From: Epiperipatus broadwayi
Taxonomy: Eukaryota > Onychophora > Udeonychophora > Euonychophora > Peripatidae
Length of the DNA: 64,000 nt
Direction: 5' to 3'
Assembly (NCBI GenBank): GCA_028023455.1
Contig: JAQFVV010000012.1
Coordinates: forward strand, 13,840,364-13,904,363
Positions 1-9,684 of the stretch are shown here, in pieces. The position numbers and the translations under genes were made by a program. The notes under the pieces were generated by a model. That model searched no databases. It saw only the letters and a list, made by a program, of their open reading frames with translations, and was not told the origin of the DNA. Each line of letters begins with the position of its first letter. Within the stretch, counting starts at the first letter, position 1.

Positions 1-371
1 TATATAAATAAAGATTGAATTAAATATCAAAAACATATCGAAATGTTATTCAAAAAAATTGAAATTATTTTAATGAATGAAAATATGAAGCTGGAAACCA
101 CAAAATATATATATTAGCATTTTGGTTTTTACTTACATTCCGAGGATAATTATTGTACTATATTTAAGTTTATATTAATTTGGAAAATGTGGGTGCAGTT
201 CATCTTTTATAAATGCATAAAATAAAATACCACTGCTCTTTTTTTATTATTATTAAACCATCTTCAAAATCGAACATTATTATATTCAAAGAATATATAA
301 ATTTCTGCTGCAAGATTTTCATTCTGCAATGAACGATCTGATAAATTGCGAATATATTGTAACAAAATTAA
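1..371. other. Unannotated AT-rich flank
   Basis: AT-rich sequence left of element B. I see no coding frame, repeat partner or RNA gene. Its last five bases, ATTAA (367-371), are the left flank of element B and nearly match the right flank ATAAA (10,636-10,640), as expected for an aged target-site duplication. Confidence 0.5.
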
Positions 372-866
372 TGTTATGACCGCACCATACTAAATCTTAC
401 GGTCCAGACCCTTATCGGGGAGCTTTATTGTCCCTGATTGAATTCCAATAATGACTCAACACTACTTGGGTTAAATCCAATGCATTTAATAAACTTAATT
501 CACAATAATTTAATACATTAACTGGCAATAATAATTAGAGTAACTTTACAATATACACATAAGCGTACAAAATAATAACAACGATTGTTCCGAACTATTT
601 AGTCTTCTCACGGAGGCAAGCTTTCCTCTCTGGAAACTAATGGACAAAGGGTGGTGTCCAGTAGTCAAATGTTTAACCCTTTGTTAACTTTAATTAACGA
701 GTTATTGTGAGACTTAAATTCTTGTTATCAATGGCAGAAATCTGACTTTCATTCCCTTAATTATTATAAATACATTTTTATTTCGTTATCACTAATTTTA
801 CTTTTTCACTTTAATTAGAATATAACCTTCATTCTAATTTCATAACTTCTAATTATTTTTTAGTTC
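372..866 (-). repeat. 3' LTR of element B, first part
   Basis: Aligns by eye with 9,685 onward: shared blocks include GACCCTTAT, GGGGAGCTTTA, AATAATGACTCAACA and TTAATTAAC. It stops at the AGTTC target site of element A (862-866) and resumes at 6,560. Confidence 0.85.
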
Positions 867-1497
867 TGTTGTGTTTAGTCTGGATTACAGACCCAACTAA
901 CAGTAAATATTGTAAAATAATATTGAAACAAGTATTATAATTTAATATATTTATTAGGTACAAATATATACAATACAATATACAGTATAAAAATGAATAT
1001 TTATAAGTTGAATCTTGGAGTTTAACGTAACTCTTGTGTTCTGCCTGCCGCTTCCAGCCACACCTTATGGCTTGCCTCACAGGTAAGGTCTATGACTCTT
1101 CCAGCTGTACAAGACAGCTTGCCTCGAGCCGAGTGTGATCTTAGCAGCTTCCGGTCTCTGTGGGACTTGCCTAGCTGCGTAGATCTAAATAGCGTAGTGC
1201 TATCAATGGGAATACTTGCTGCTGTTTAGGTTAGCAGAGTTTCCCTGGGAGAATGCAAAGTGTCTGTTAGGTTCTTCCCTGATTCTCACAAAAGGCTGAC
1301 TATTTATACCCAGATCCCTGACCTTATTGAAAACCTTTGGATTCAGCAAGCATCGTTGCTCATTTGGCCTGTAATAATCATTGGCTATGCTTTTATCTAT
1401 ATATCAGCCTATTGGCCTGTGGCAAACAATGCTTAATCCGATCAAATAAGGCAGCATCTGGAATAGTCTACTTCTGAGAGAAGGGAGGACTATAACA
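867..1497 (-). repeat. 3' LTR of element A
   Basis: Near-identical partner of 5,915-6,554. Read on the minus strand it begins TGTTATAGTCC and ends ACACAACA, the usual TG..CA LTR borders. Related but more diverged solo LTRs occur at 39,348-45,590 (interrupted) and at 48,777-49,345. Confidence 0.95.
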
Positions 1498-1509
1498 TCC
1501 CTCCCCCTG
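1498..1509 (-). promoter_or_regulatory. Polypurine tract of element A
   Basis: Minus strand reads CAGGGGGAGGGA directly before the 3' LTR. This is the expected position and composition for the plus-strand DNA primer of a gypsy element. Confidence 0.85.
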
Positions 1510-1522
1510 GCTAAAATTTACC

Positions 1523-2695
1523 CTAGAGAACATAGTCCTGCAGGTATGCTGGAGGACGACTAAAGCGCTTTGGTGCTGGTTCTGTTTTGCTGTTGTCTTC
1601 AGTTTGTTGGTCCTCCTTGCTCGTACTGCATGTCTCTGGAGCTTCATTTCTTGTGGCTGCATCAGTATAATTCAGCCTCAGTTGATCTCGATGGCGATGA
1701 TGTTGACATCCATCTGCTGTTTCCACCAAAATGGTGTGAAGTCCTTTTTGTTGGATGACGACTGCTGGTATCCATTTAACAGATCCGCTATACATTCTGC
1801 ATAGAACATTAGTCCCTATTTGTAGTTTGGTAGTTTTGTCCTTTTCTTGTTTTTTATCATTTGGCTCAGGTATCAGAGCTGACAAGTTGGTTCGCAAAGT
1901 TCTATTACACAGTAGTTCAGCTGGAGTGTTTCCGGTTACAGTACTCGATGTAGAGTGCTGAGATAATAACATTCTGGCAATACGGATGTTCCAGCTTCCT
2001 GTGTCGATCTTTGTGAGCAATTTTTTGGTCTCTTGCACCAATCTCTCAGCCTGGCCATTGCTTTCAGGGTGAAATAGTGGGCTGAAGACTAGTTCAATGC
2101 CATTATTGTCACAAAATTTTTTAAAGGCTACTGCAGTGAATGCTGTGCCATTATCTGAGACTATCATTCTAGGAAGGCCATGTGTAGCAAATAGCCTTCT
2201 AAGAGCTTCTATTGCTGCAGCGGTCTGGAGTGATGGAACTTCCACTACCTCCAGCCACTTATAATATGAATCTACTACTACTAACAGTAGTTTTCCTTTC
2301 CATGGGCCAGCATGGTCCACATGGAGTCTTGTCCAGGGACCTTTGGGCTTAGGCCAGTGAACTGTTTTATCTTTTGCTGGCATGTTTTGATTCATTTTGC
2401 AATGCCAGCAGTGGTGGACTTTAGACTTAATCTCTGTGTCCAAAGCTGGCCACCATACATATGCCCTTGTGAGCATCTTCATCCGGACTATCCCTTGATG
2501 CCCATTATGCAACAGGTCAAGCACTTGGGATCATCCAGCTAGGGGGGTCACTACTCTGGATCCCCAGATAATACATCCCTTTTCAATTGAGAGCTCCAGC
2601 CTTCGAGTCCAATAGGCTGGATGCAACTCCTCTGTTTTTTTATTTGGCCATCCCTGCTGGATCCATTTTTTAATTCTTTGGAACCCAGGATCATT
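1523..2695 (-). pseudogene. Element A integrase (C-terminal part of pol)
   Basis: Inserts reverse-transcribed element DNA into the host genome. The 333-codon open frame 1,523-2,524 shows the zinc-binding end (NGHQG, then CWHC), the catalytic core (LHVDHAGPW, VSDNGTAF, HPESNGQAERLV) giving all three D,D35E acidic residues, and a C-terminal tail ending RPPAYLQDYVL. Reading further upstream, the frame continues to about 2,695 and is broken only by one TGA at 2,531-2,533. That stop sits at a CpG-type site (CGA to TGA), so it looks like a recent nonsense mutation. The tail resembles that of element C (RPPYFKDYVF). Identification as a gypsy integrase is firm; activity of this copy is not expected. 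Confidence 0.9.
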
Positions 2696-2701
2696 TGTGG
2701 T

Positions 2702-3991
2702 CTACTTAGCCACGAATTTACTGTTCAGTGTTGTGTTTGTTCCCAAATCAATCATGTTAACTGACTGATCTGTAGTAATCAGCCTGTCTGCAGATTCTGC
2801 AGGCAAACAACTTAATGCATCAACATGAGGAATCTGTTTTCCTTCAATGTAGTGTAGCATAAAATCATATCCTGATAAGAAGTTGAACCACCTCAACATA
2901 CATGGTGAGGCATGCTAAGGGATTCCTTTTGCAGCTGCTAAGATACCCAATAGGGGTCTATGATCTGTTTGCGGTATGATGATCTACCATAAAGGCAGTC
3001 ATGAAATTTTTTAATGCCATTGATTAAGGCCAGAGCCTCTCTATCAATCTGGGCATAATTTTTTCTGCCTTTGAGAGACACTTTGATGTAAAGGCAATAG
3101 GTGAGAGTGACCCATCACCATTCTTATGGGACAACACTGCATCTGTTCCTACTGGTGACGCATCACATGTCAGTAACAGCACTCTTTCAGGGTCAAAGTG
3201 TGCCAGCACCACTTTCTCAGATATAAGTGTTTTCATTTTTTCAAAAGCATTATCATGATTGCTATCCCACTTCCAGACTGTTTTTTTATCTAGTAGCCTG
3301 TACAGTGGTTCAGCTGCCTCTGTTTTGTGATATAAAAACACCTCATAGTAATTTACAAGTCCTAAAAAGGACTGTAATTCTTTCTTGTTACTTGGTGTTT
3401 TGGCTTTTTTAATTGCCATAACTTTCTTTTGAGTAGGATGAATGCCACTTGCATCTATTCTAAATCACAGAAACTCCAGTTCTTTGGCTTCGAATATGCA
3501 CTTATCTAACTTTATTCTTATGCTTGCTGCTTTGAACTTGTCAATGAGTTTTTTGTGGAACTCCAGAGTAGCTCTGGAATCTGAGCCACCAGTAAGAAAT
3601 CATCAAAGTATGGTAGGGCCCCTGGTATTCCTGAAGCCAGTTGATCCATGACTCTCTGGAATATTGCTGGGGCGACTGATATACCAAAAGGTAACAGGTT
3701 CATTTTAAATAAGCCTTTATGAGTTATTATTGACAATACTCTTGCTGCCTGATCATCAACCGGTAGCTGCAAATATGCATGTTTCAAATCAATTTTAGTA
3801 AAAACCCTTCCACCTGACAGTGTGGATAGGATTTGCTTAACTGATGGTGGTGGATAATTATTCAATGCTAGTGCTTTGTTAATTGTGAATTGATAATCTC
3901 CACATATCCGCACATCACCATTTTCTTTGATGATTGGGACTATTGGGGTGGCTCATTCTGAGTATGATATAGGCTCTATTATCCCTTCTGC
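2702..3991 (-). pseudogene. Element A reverse transcriptase and RNase H
   Basis: Copies element RNA into DNA and degrades the RNA strand. Three open pieces follow each other on the minus strand. 3,518-3,913 is the polymerase core, with RICGDYQFTIN, FTKIDLKHAYLQLPV, LPFGISVAPAIFQ and the catalytic YFDD. 3,024-3,419 holds the thumb/connection (ELQSFLGLVNYY) and the start of RNase H (LTCDASPVGTDAVLSH). 2,702-2,899 is the end of RNase H, with the signature HVDALSCLP. Stops lie upstream of the core at about 3,953 (TGG to TGA type) and 3,989 (TAG), and frameshifts separate the pieces. The catalytic residues themselves are preserved, consistent with fairly recent inactivation. Confidence 0.9.
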
Positions 3992-4560
3992 CTACCACCT
4001 TTCAAGCTCTAACTCAACTTTAGCTCTCAAGGCCAGTGGCAGTGATCTGCACTGACAACTGATCGGTTTTATCTCTTTATTCAGTGATAACTGAATTGGT
4101 GGTCCTAAGGCCAGTGGTAGTGATCTGCACTGACAACTGATCGGTTTTATCTCTTTATTAAGTGATAACTGAATTGGTGGTCCTAGATACAGTCCTAGAT
4201 CTTTTTTGACCACTTCAGGATAATCAGCCTTTAATTTAGCTAATGTTGTGATCTGGTTCACCTTTGACACTACAAAGCCTAAGTGACTGAACCAGTCATG
4301 ATCTAACAAGTTGCTGTGATCACCTGATGCCACTAACAGTGGTAGGTGTATAGTTTTATTAGACATAGTTATTTTAACTCTTGTCTGACCCAAGAGTTTT
4401 ATTTTTTTACCCTGATAATCTGTTATAGTCCTAGTGCTAGAATGCAGATTATATTTATTATTTTTATTAATCATAGCCCAAGTCTTTTTGAAACAATAGA
4501 CACTGCTGACCCTGTGTCTAGTTCCATTCTCTCTGGTGTATCATTAATCATAATACTCTA
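3992..4560 (-). pseudogene. Element A protease and protease-RT linker
   Basis: Aspartic protease that would mature gag-pol. Minus-strand translation around 4,480-4,540 reads ELDTGSAVSIVS, the DTGS active site of retroelement proteases. The frame hits TGA just after LGL, and the following segment (LLGQTRVKI, LLDHDWFSHLGF) continues one base out of frame in the open frame 3,992-4,474, so a frameshift lies near 4,472. The linker to the reverse transcriptase carries an exact in-frame duplication of 26 codons (see 4,031-4,186). Confidence 0.85.
4031..4186 (-). repeat. 78 bp tandem duplication in pol of element A
   Basis: Units 4,031-4,108 and 4,109-4,186 differ at only a few bases. 78 bp is 26 codons, so the reading frame is kept and the peptide beginning LGPPIQLSLNKEIK is present twice. 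It lies just before the polymerase core. Confidence 0.95.
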
Positions 4561-4592
4561 TATAAATCCAGACTGATTGTCCTTAATGTGAT

Positions 4593-5388
4593 TTATACTG
4601 GCAACTTGTTTATTTTTCTTATAGTTGCCTTCGTTTTTGGAATGGTTTTCTCCATTCTCATATTGGCTGTTTGTCTTTTTAAGTTTAGACATGCTGCTCT
4701 TATATGACCGACATGCTTGCAAAATGAGCACACAGTATAGAGACGTGGACATTCTGTTTGCATGTGGATAGGTTCATCACATCTATAACAATGCTTTACA
4801 CTCATTGTTGTTGAGCTAGCTAACTGAGTGCTTGTCAGACTCAGCCTTATGTTCAACTTTTTGAACAGTATAATTCATTTTTTGTAATGGCTTTGCCTGA
4901 CATGCTATAGATTCTGCCGGCGTGGCTTGAGTTACAGCCTTTTCAAAATCTATATCCGGTGTCATTAATAGTTTGAGTCTTAAATTATGATCGTTCATGC
5001 CACAAATGAAACAATCGCGTAGTGCTTCATTTAAGAACTCTTTAAATTGGCACATAAGTGCTAATGTCCAGATTCGTGTGGCGAATTCTCTAGCTATTTC
5101 TCCCTCCACCTGAGTACAGAGATTGAAATAATATCTCTGCATTATTGTTAGTGGTTTGGGGGAAAAATATTCCGTGGGAATCGCCAACGCCTTCTCAAAA
5201 TTCAAGTCAGCCAGTGTTTCTGACCCAATTTGTGATTTTAATATATTATAGGTCTGCAACCCAATTATCGTTATCAGCGTCGCTAATTTTATTTCAGACT
5301 TTTTGATCTGATTGGCCTGCATATAAAAAATTAGGTGCTCTTTGTAGCTTGACCAGTTTTCAGGGAACCCTGGATCAAAAGCTTCCAT
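4593..5388 (-). pseudogene. Element A gag (capsid and two zinc knuckles)
   Basis: Structural protein forming the particle that packages element RNA. The capsid frame 4,816-5,388 starts with ATG at 5,388 and has the common gypsy gag pattern (PENWSSYKEHLIFYMQANQI, then YFSPKPLTIMQRYYFN and LRDCFICGMND). After a frameshift near 4,820-4,856 the second frame supplies two CX2CX4HX4C nucleic-acid-binding knuckles (CYRCDEPIHMQTEC and CSFCKHVGHIRAAC). The ATG lies about 0.5 kb inside the 5' LTR, leaving a leader that contains tandem repeats. The capsid type matches K02A2.6-like elements known from many invertebrates. Confidence 0.88.
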
Positions 5389-5593
5389 CGAGCCAATTAC
5401 ATTAGCCTTTTTTTTTCTCTGCTATCACGTGAGAAAAATATTTTTTCCGTATATTTGTGAGTAACCACTAGATATGATTATGTTTGACAGATTTTTTACT
5501 CCACTAGGGTGAACTTCTGTTGTTTTAGCAAGGCCAATTTTGATTGGTTTATGAAGCACCAATCGTTTTTATGATCACTTTATGCTTTCTCCC

Positions 5594-5770
5594 AGAAATA
5601 AGTGATTTTGACAATGGCTGTTTAGTAAATACTATCGTGTATTTTACTTATTTTGCCAGAAATAAGTGATTTTAAGAATCACTGTTTAATAAATATGTAT
5701 ACATATTTTACTTGGAATAAGTGATTTTAAGAATCACTGTTTAATAAATATGTATACATATTTTACTTGG
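5594..5770 (-). repeat. Three tandem repeats in the untranslated leader of element A
   Basis: About 57-60 bp units start near 5,594, 5,655 and 5,712. Each contains AATAAGTGATTTT, CTGTTTA(A/G)TAAAT and TATTTTACTT. The last two are almost identical; the first is more diverged. They lie between the primer-binding site and gag. Confidence 0.88.
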
Positions 5771-5892
5771 ACAGTATTTAAGTGTGATTCAGTAATCACA
5801 GCTTCATAACTTACGAGTATCTAAATCATTGCGCACTCGCATATTTACGTTTTCCAAGGGGTTTTTTTCCAGCCGTGGGGGGAAAAAAAATC

Positions 5893-5910
5893 TTTTGTCA
5901 AACTGCACCA
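5893..5910 (-). promoter_or_regulatory. Primer-binding site of element A
   Basis: Minus strand reads TGGTGCAGTTTGACAAAA four bases inside the 5' LTR. TGG pairs with the tRNA CCA end. The TGGTGCAGT core is shared with element C (40,337) and resembles the serine-tRNA primer site TGGCGCAGTC that I recall for 17.6/297-type elements; the primer identity is an inference. Confidence 0.75.
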
Positions 5911-5914
5911 AATA

Positions 5915-6554
5915 TGTTGTGTTTGGTCTGGATTACAGACCCAACTAACAGTAAATAATGTAAAATAATACTGAAACAAGTATTATAATTTAATATATTT
6001 ATTAGGTACAAATATATACAATACAATATACAGTATACAAATGAATATTTTTAAGTTGAATCTTGGAGTTTAATGTAACTCTTGTGTTCTGCCTGCTGCT
6101 TCCAGCCACACCTTATGTCTTGTCTCATGGGTAAGGTCTATGACTCTTCTAGCTGTACAAGACAGCTTGCCTTGAGCCTAGTGTGATCTTAGCAGTGTCC
6201 CGTCTGTGTGGGACTTGCCTAGCTGCGTAGATCTAAATAGCGTAGTCATATCAATGGGAATACTTGCAGCTGTTTAGTTTAGCAAAGTTTCCCTGGGAGA
6301 ATGCAAAGCATCTGTTTAGGTTAGACACGTTCTTCCCTGATTCTCACAAAAGGCTGACTATTTATACCCAGATCCCTGACCTTATTGAAAACCTTTGGAT
6401 TCAGCAAGCATTGTTGCTCATTGGCCTGTAATAATCATTGGCTATGCTTTTATCTATACATCAGCCTATTGGCCTGTGGTAAACAATGCTTAATCTGATC
6501 AGATAAGGCAGCATCTGGAATAGTCTACTTCTGAGAGAAGGGAGGACTATAACA
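5915..6554 (-). repeat. 5' LTR of element A
   Basis: Right-hand LTR, 640 bp, which would carry promoter and polyadenylation signals for the minus-strand element. It pairs with 867-1,497 and is followed directly by the second AGTTC target-site copy. Confidence 0.95.
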
Positions 6555-6559
6555 AGTTC

Positions 6560-6650
6560 CATATTTAAAAGATGAATATTTTAAATTCTACAATTATTTT
6601 TTATAATTACATTTGCATGTAGGTGCGTGTACCCACACACATACATATCA
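6560..6650 (-). repeat. 3' LTR of element B, second part, with adjoining polypurine tract
   Basis: Continues the LTR interrupted at 866 and aligns with 10,520-10,635 (shared ATTATTTTTTAT and ACATACATATCA). Immediately beyond it (6,651-6,661) the minus strand reads GGGGGGAATAA, a good polypurine tract. Confidence 0.8.
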
Positions 6651-6699
6651 TTATTCCCCCCAACTTCGGAGATAACTTTTTAATTTTTTAACTTAATAT

Positions 6700-6950
6700 A
6701 TAGTCAACAACTATAAACAATAGATGGCCTTCAAATGATTGCAGTGGTATGTGTAAATTCGTTGACATGGCTCGGCAGCGTTCGGCCATGATTCAAAATT
6801 GGATGGGTGATTTAGCAGCACATGACTGACAATTACTGCATTTCTTTAGGTATTTTTAGATGTCTGTGTTAATGTTCAGCCACCAAATATAATTACAGGC
6901 TACTAGTGCCTTTGCCTTAACTGCCTGGTTGACCCTCATGTAGCAATCTA
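6700..6950 (-). pseudogene. Element B integrase N-terminus, truncated
   Basis: Minus-strand translations in shifting frames give LLHEGQPG, then KAKALVACNYIWWLN, CSNCQSCAAKSP and EGHLLFIVVD. These are the HHCC zinc-binding domain and the very start of the catalytic core of a gypsy integrase, closely like element C (HEGHPG, CKNCQTCAKAPSA, EGQLFLIVVD). The frame ends about 45 bp before the polypurine tract, so the rest of the core and the C-terminus were deleted. Several stops and shifts confirm it is dead. Confidence 0.75.
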
Positions 6951-7241
6951 TGATTGATATTAACATCTAGTTGTCCCTCAGGATACCTCCTTTATAGACA
7001 GTCATCTGTTCATGTGTATTCCCTGGAAGCTGGGCCATTGATTAGACCAACCCTCTCTGATTTGCTTTATGCTCCATTGATAACTATCATCTTCTTCTGT
7101 CCAACAAGCTATAATTTTGCTGTTAATGTTTTGATTTTTTAGCATGTCTATATAATTGATTTCAGTTTTTTTTTGTCTGATTCACTCTGGTCAGGTATGA
7201 GATCGTACATCTGCATGCTCTATTTGTTTTTCCTTTTATAT

Positions 7242-7560
7242 TCAAATATGTAAATATGACCTGCCAGTATGTAATACACAAGGACTAAGATGAGCAGACA
7301 GTTGTTTATTTCCTAAAATTCCCAATAGAGGTTTATGGTCGGTTACTATAGTAAATTTATGACCATACAAATATTGATAAAATTTTCTTACTCCAAATAA
7401 TATTGCAAGGGCTTTCTTGTCCAGCTGACTGTAATTTCTCTCTGCTTTGGCTATGGGCCATTCTCCTGATCGGGCTGGATGATGTAATACAGCTCTGACA
7501 CCAACTTTTGATATGTCCATCAGAGTAATGTCTGAATCGCTGTTGTAATGTACCAGTACA
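7242..7560 (-). pseudogene. Element B RNase H fragment
   Basis: A 92-codon frame contains LDKKALAILFGVRKFYQYLYG and IVTDHKPLLGILGNKQ, the conserved centre of gypsy RNase H. It matches element C (LFGIKKFHQYLYD, DHKLLLGILGTKQ). Upstream pol sequence to about 7,950 is too decayed to read confidently. Confidence 0.8.
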
Positions 7561-7949
7561 TTTTTTTTAAGTCAATGGTGACTTTGTGCACATCTTTTCT
7601 TTTTTTTCTTTTCCATTTCTGATTCCTTTTTAGCAGGTCATATAAAGGTCTGACTATGTGGGGTTTCCCTTGCAAAAAGTTTGAAGTTGTTTCACCTTTG
7701 TAGATCTTAGCACCTCTGTTATGGCTTTAGCCTTTGTGGTTGGCCTTCCAGTTACATTTTTTGAGTGTTCAGCTTATTTCCAAATTTATCTAATTTTTTG
7801 CAGACTTTTGTATTATTTATCTTCAGTAGTGATTATCACAAGGATGTTGATAAAAGTTTAATACCCTCCAATCCACTAAGGAAGATTTCAATTTTCAACT
7901 GAAAAATGCTAGGGGTCAGTGTTATCCCAAATGGGAGTCTTTTACATTT

Positions 7950-8245
7950 ATATAGCCCTATGTATTGGACAATGTTAGTATGTTGGCTACTTTTTTGGTA
8001 ACTGGTATCTGATGGAAGGCAGCATTAAGATCTAATTTTGTAAAAATTTTTGCTCTCTGAATTGATGCTATTTTTTCTCTAGCATTCAGTACAGGGTACC
8101 AATTTTTGCTAATCACTTTATTTACTGATACCCTGTGAACACCGCAGAGATGAATTTTACCATTGTGTATCACTGCACAGATGAATTTTACCATTGTGTT
8201 AAGTTACATTAACCAGAGGTGTAGCCCACTCAAATTATTTAATGG
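7950..8245 (-). pseudogene. Element B reverse transcriptase fragment
   Basis: The frame 7,958-8,194 carries VNKVISKNWYPVLNAREKIA and FTKLDLNAAFHQIPV, the fingers/palm region of a gypsy reverse transcriptase, very like element C (NKAISKSVYPVPNAREILA, FVKLDLNSSFHQIPV). The YxDD catalytic block is not recognisable downstream. Confidence 0.8.
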
Positions 8246-8616
8246 ATTCTAAAATGCTATTTTTAACTAGGTCGGCTAGTTCTTTCTCAACTTTTTCTTT
8301 CTGGGCAAATGGAATTTTTCATGAATTACAGATTATAGGTAGTACCTCCATGTTTATTTTTAATGATATAGGCATCATTTTAATTATTTTTTTTTTTGCT
8401 TAAACAAGCTAGGAAATTTATTTTCCATTTCCTTTTTAATCTCAACTTTTTTCACAAATGTAAGTTTAATTCCTAACTTTCTGAACTATTTATGGCTGAT
8501 TAGGGAGTTGGGGGGGGGATACTATATATAATCATAATTCCACAACTTTTTCCTAAATACTGGGGCTGTAATTATGTCCTTAATTACCATTTGCATCTAA
8601 TGCTTTCAGGTTCATT

Positions 8617-8817
8617 TTAATTATTACAGGGATTTGTTTTACAATTTGACATTATGGTATACCAATTATGGACTGATACCAGTGATACATCACTCCTGCT
8701 TTCAACCTCCTTGGACATAGCCTGATTATACATTTTAATATCCAGCATTATTTTATCATCGTCAGATATCAACATATTTTTCCTGACCCTAATTTTTTTT
8801 TTGCGCATTATTTTCAT
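8617..8817 (-). pseudogene. Element B protease fragment, active site lost
   Basis: The frame includes MLDIKMYNQAMSKEVESRSD followed by VHNWYTIMS, which aligns with element C (MLQINLCDQPIEMEVDSGSE, VNDWHNIMS). The catalytic DSG has become ESR, removing the essential aspartate. The protease assignment rests on this alignment and on its place between gag and reverse transcriptase. Confidence 0.65.
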
Positions 8818-8859
8818 GTACCCCCCTTTTTTCCCCCAAATTTTGTACCGCTTACAGCT

Positions 8860-9618
8860 GTGAAAGCAGTTATTGGTCTTGTGGCCATTTTTATGATAGC
8901 AAAAAAAACAAATAAATCACTTTTTTGCTTTAATTAGTTCATACAAATAAATCACTTTTTTGCTTTAATTAGTTCATTCATTACCATTTGTAACTTCATG
9001 CTTTACAGGTTTATGTGTTTTGCAGACTTGCATTTGCTTTTTTTTTACTACTATTAAACTCGGATAACTTATGATATTGCTCTTGCGTGAGTTCATAAGC
9101 TATAGTATAAATTGGTAATGGACAATAATTATTGGCTTAAATTGTCACTATTAATTCCCTTATAAATTGTTCAAGGAGGGCCTCATCCAGGAATGTCCCA
9201 TAGATGCAATTCTTTGCAAGATTCTGCAGAGAATAATTGTAATCTTTAATACTCTTCTCCCTACTCTGGTAGCAGTTGCAGAAATGCAGTCTGGTGACAT
9301 TTCTAAAAAATGGGGCTTGAAATAGTTTGATAGCTGCTCCTTAAATTTATTGTAAGAGCATTCTTCAGTAGTTAGGTGCTCTGCAAGCCTGTTTGCAATC
9401 TCTATTATCTCTTTTCCAGCAAAACATATTATTGTCACTATTTTGAACTTGGCATCTTTGATTTTATTTATGGAGGTATACTTTTCTATATGTTGGATGT
9501 ATAAATGCCAATTACTTGCCTCGCTGACATCAAATTCTCCTATAGCAGATTGCATTTCAGCAAATCTCTTAATGCACATAAATCTAACCAATTTACTTTG
9601 AACCTTAGTTTGAATCAA
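8860..9618 (-). pseudogene. Element B gag, decayed
   Basis: The capsid frame 9,160-9,618 includes EFDVSEASNWHLYIQHIEKY and CFAGKEIIEIANRL, matching element C gag (EFNISEAITWPLYIQHLEKY, CFAGKGVIEIANWL). A zinc-knuckle remnant (ICFFCYHKNGHKTNNC) lies at about 8,866-8,915, with spacing one residue too long. The knuckle region adjoins a roughly 35 bp tandem duplication (8,908-8,977). B and C are clearly sister families. Confidence 0.78.
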
Positions 9619-9684
9619 ACTGTCTGACTGTCAATGTGATAACCATTAAGTGTTGGTGTTTGTTTTGACAGTGACTGTGGCAAT

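Larger units (their letters stand above)
867..6554 (-). mobile_element. Complete Ty3/gypsy LTR retrotransposon A (K02A2.6-like pol)
   Basis: Structurally complete minus-strand element. LTRs at 867-1,497 and 5,915-6,554 are bounded TGTTGTG...TATAACA on the plus strand. The 5 bp target duplication AGTTC is perfect (862-866 and 6,555-6,559). The primer-binding site lies at about 5,893-5,910 and the polypurine tract at 1,498-1,509. In minus order the interior encodes gag with two zinc knuckles, protease (DTGS), reverse transcriptase (YFDD), RNase H and integrase (HHCC plus D,D35E). In the first 66 LTR bases I count three differences between the two copies, so it is not brand new. Frameshifts and stops break gag-pol, so this copy is not autonomous as it stands. 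It sits inside an LTR of element B and is therefore the younger insertion. Confidence 0.95.

Noticed and set aside
1570-1961. Plus-strand ORFs opposite the element A integrase
   Set aside because: They are shadows of a well-supported minus-strand integrase frame.
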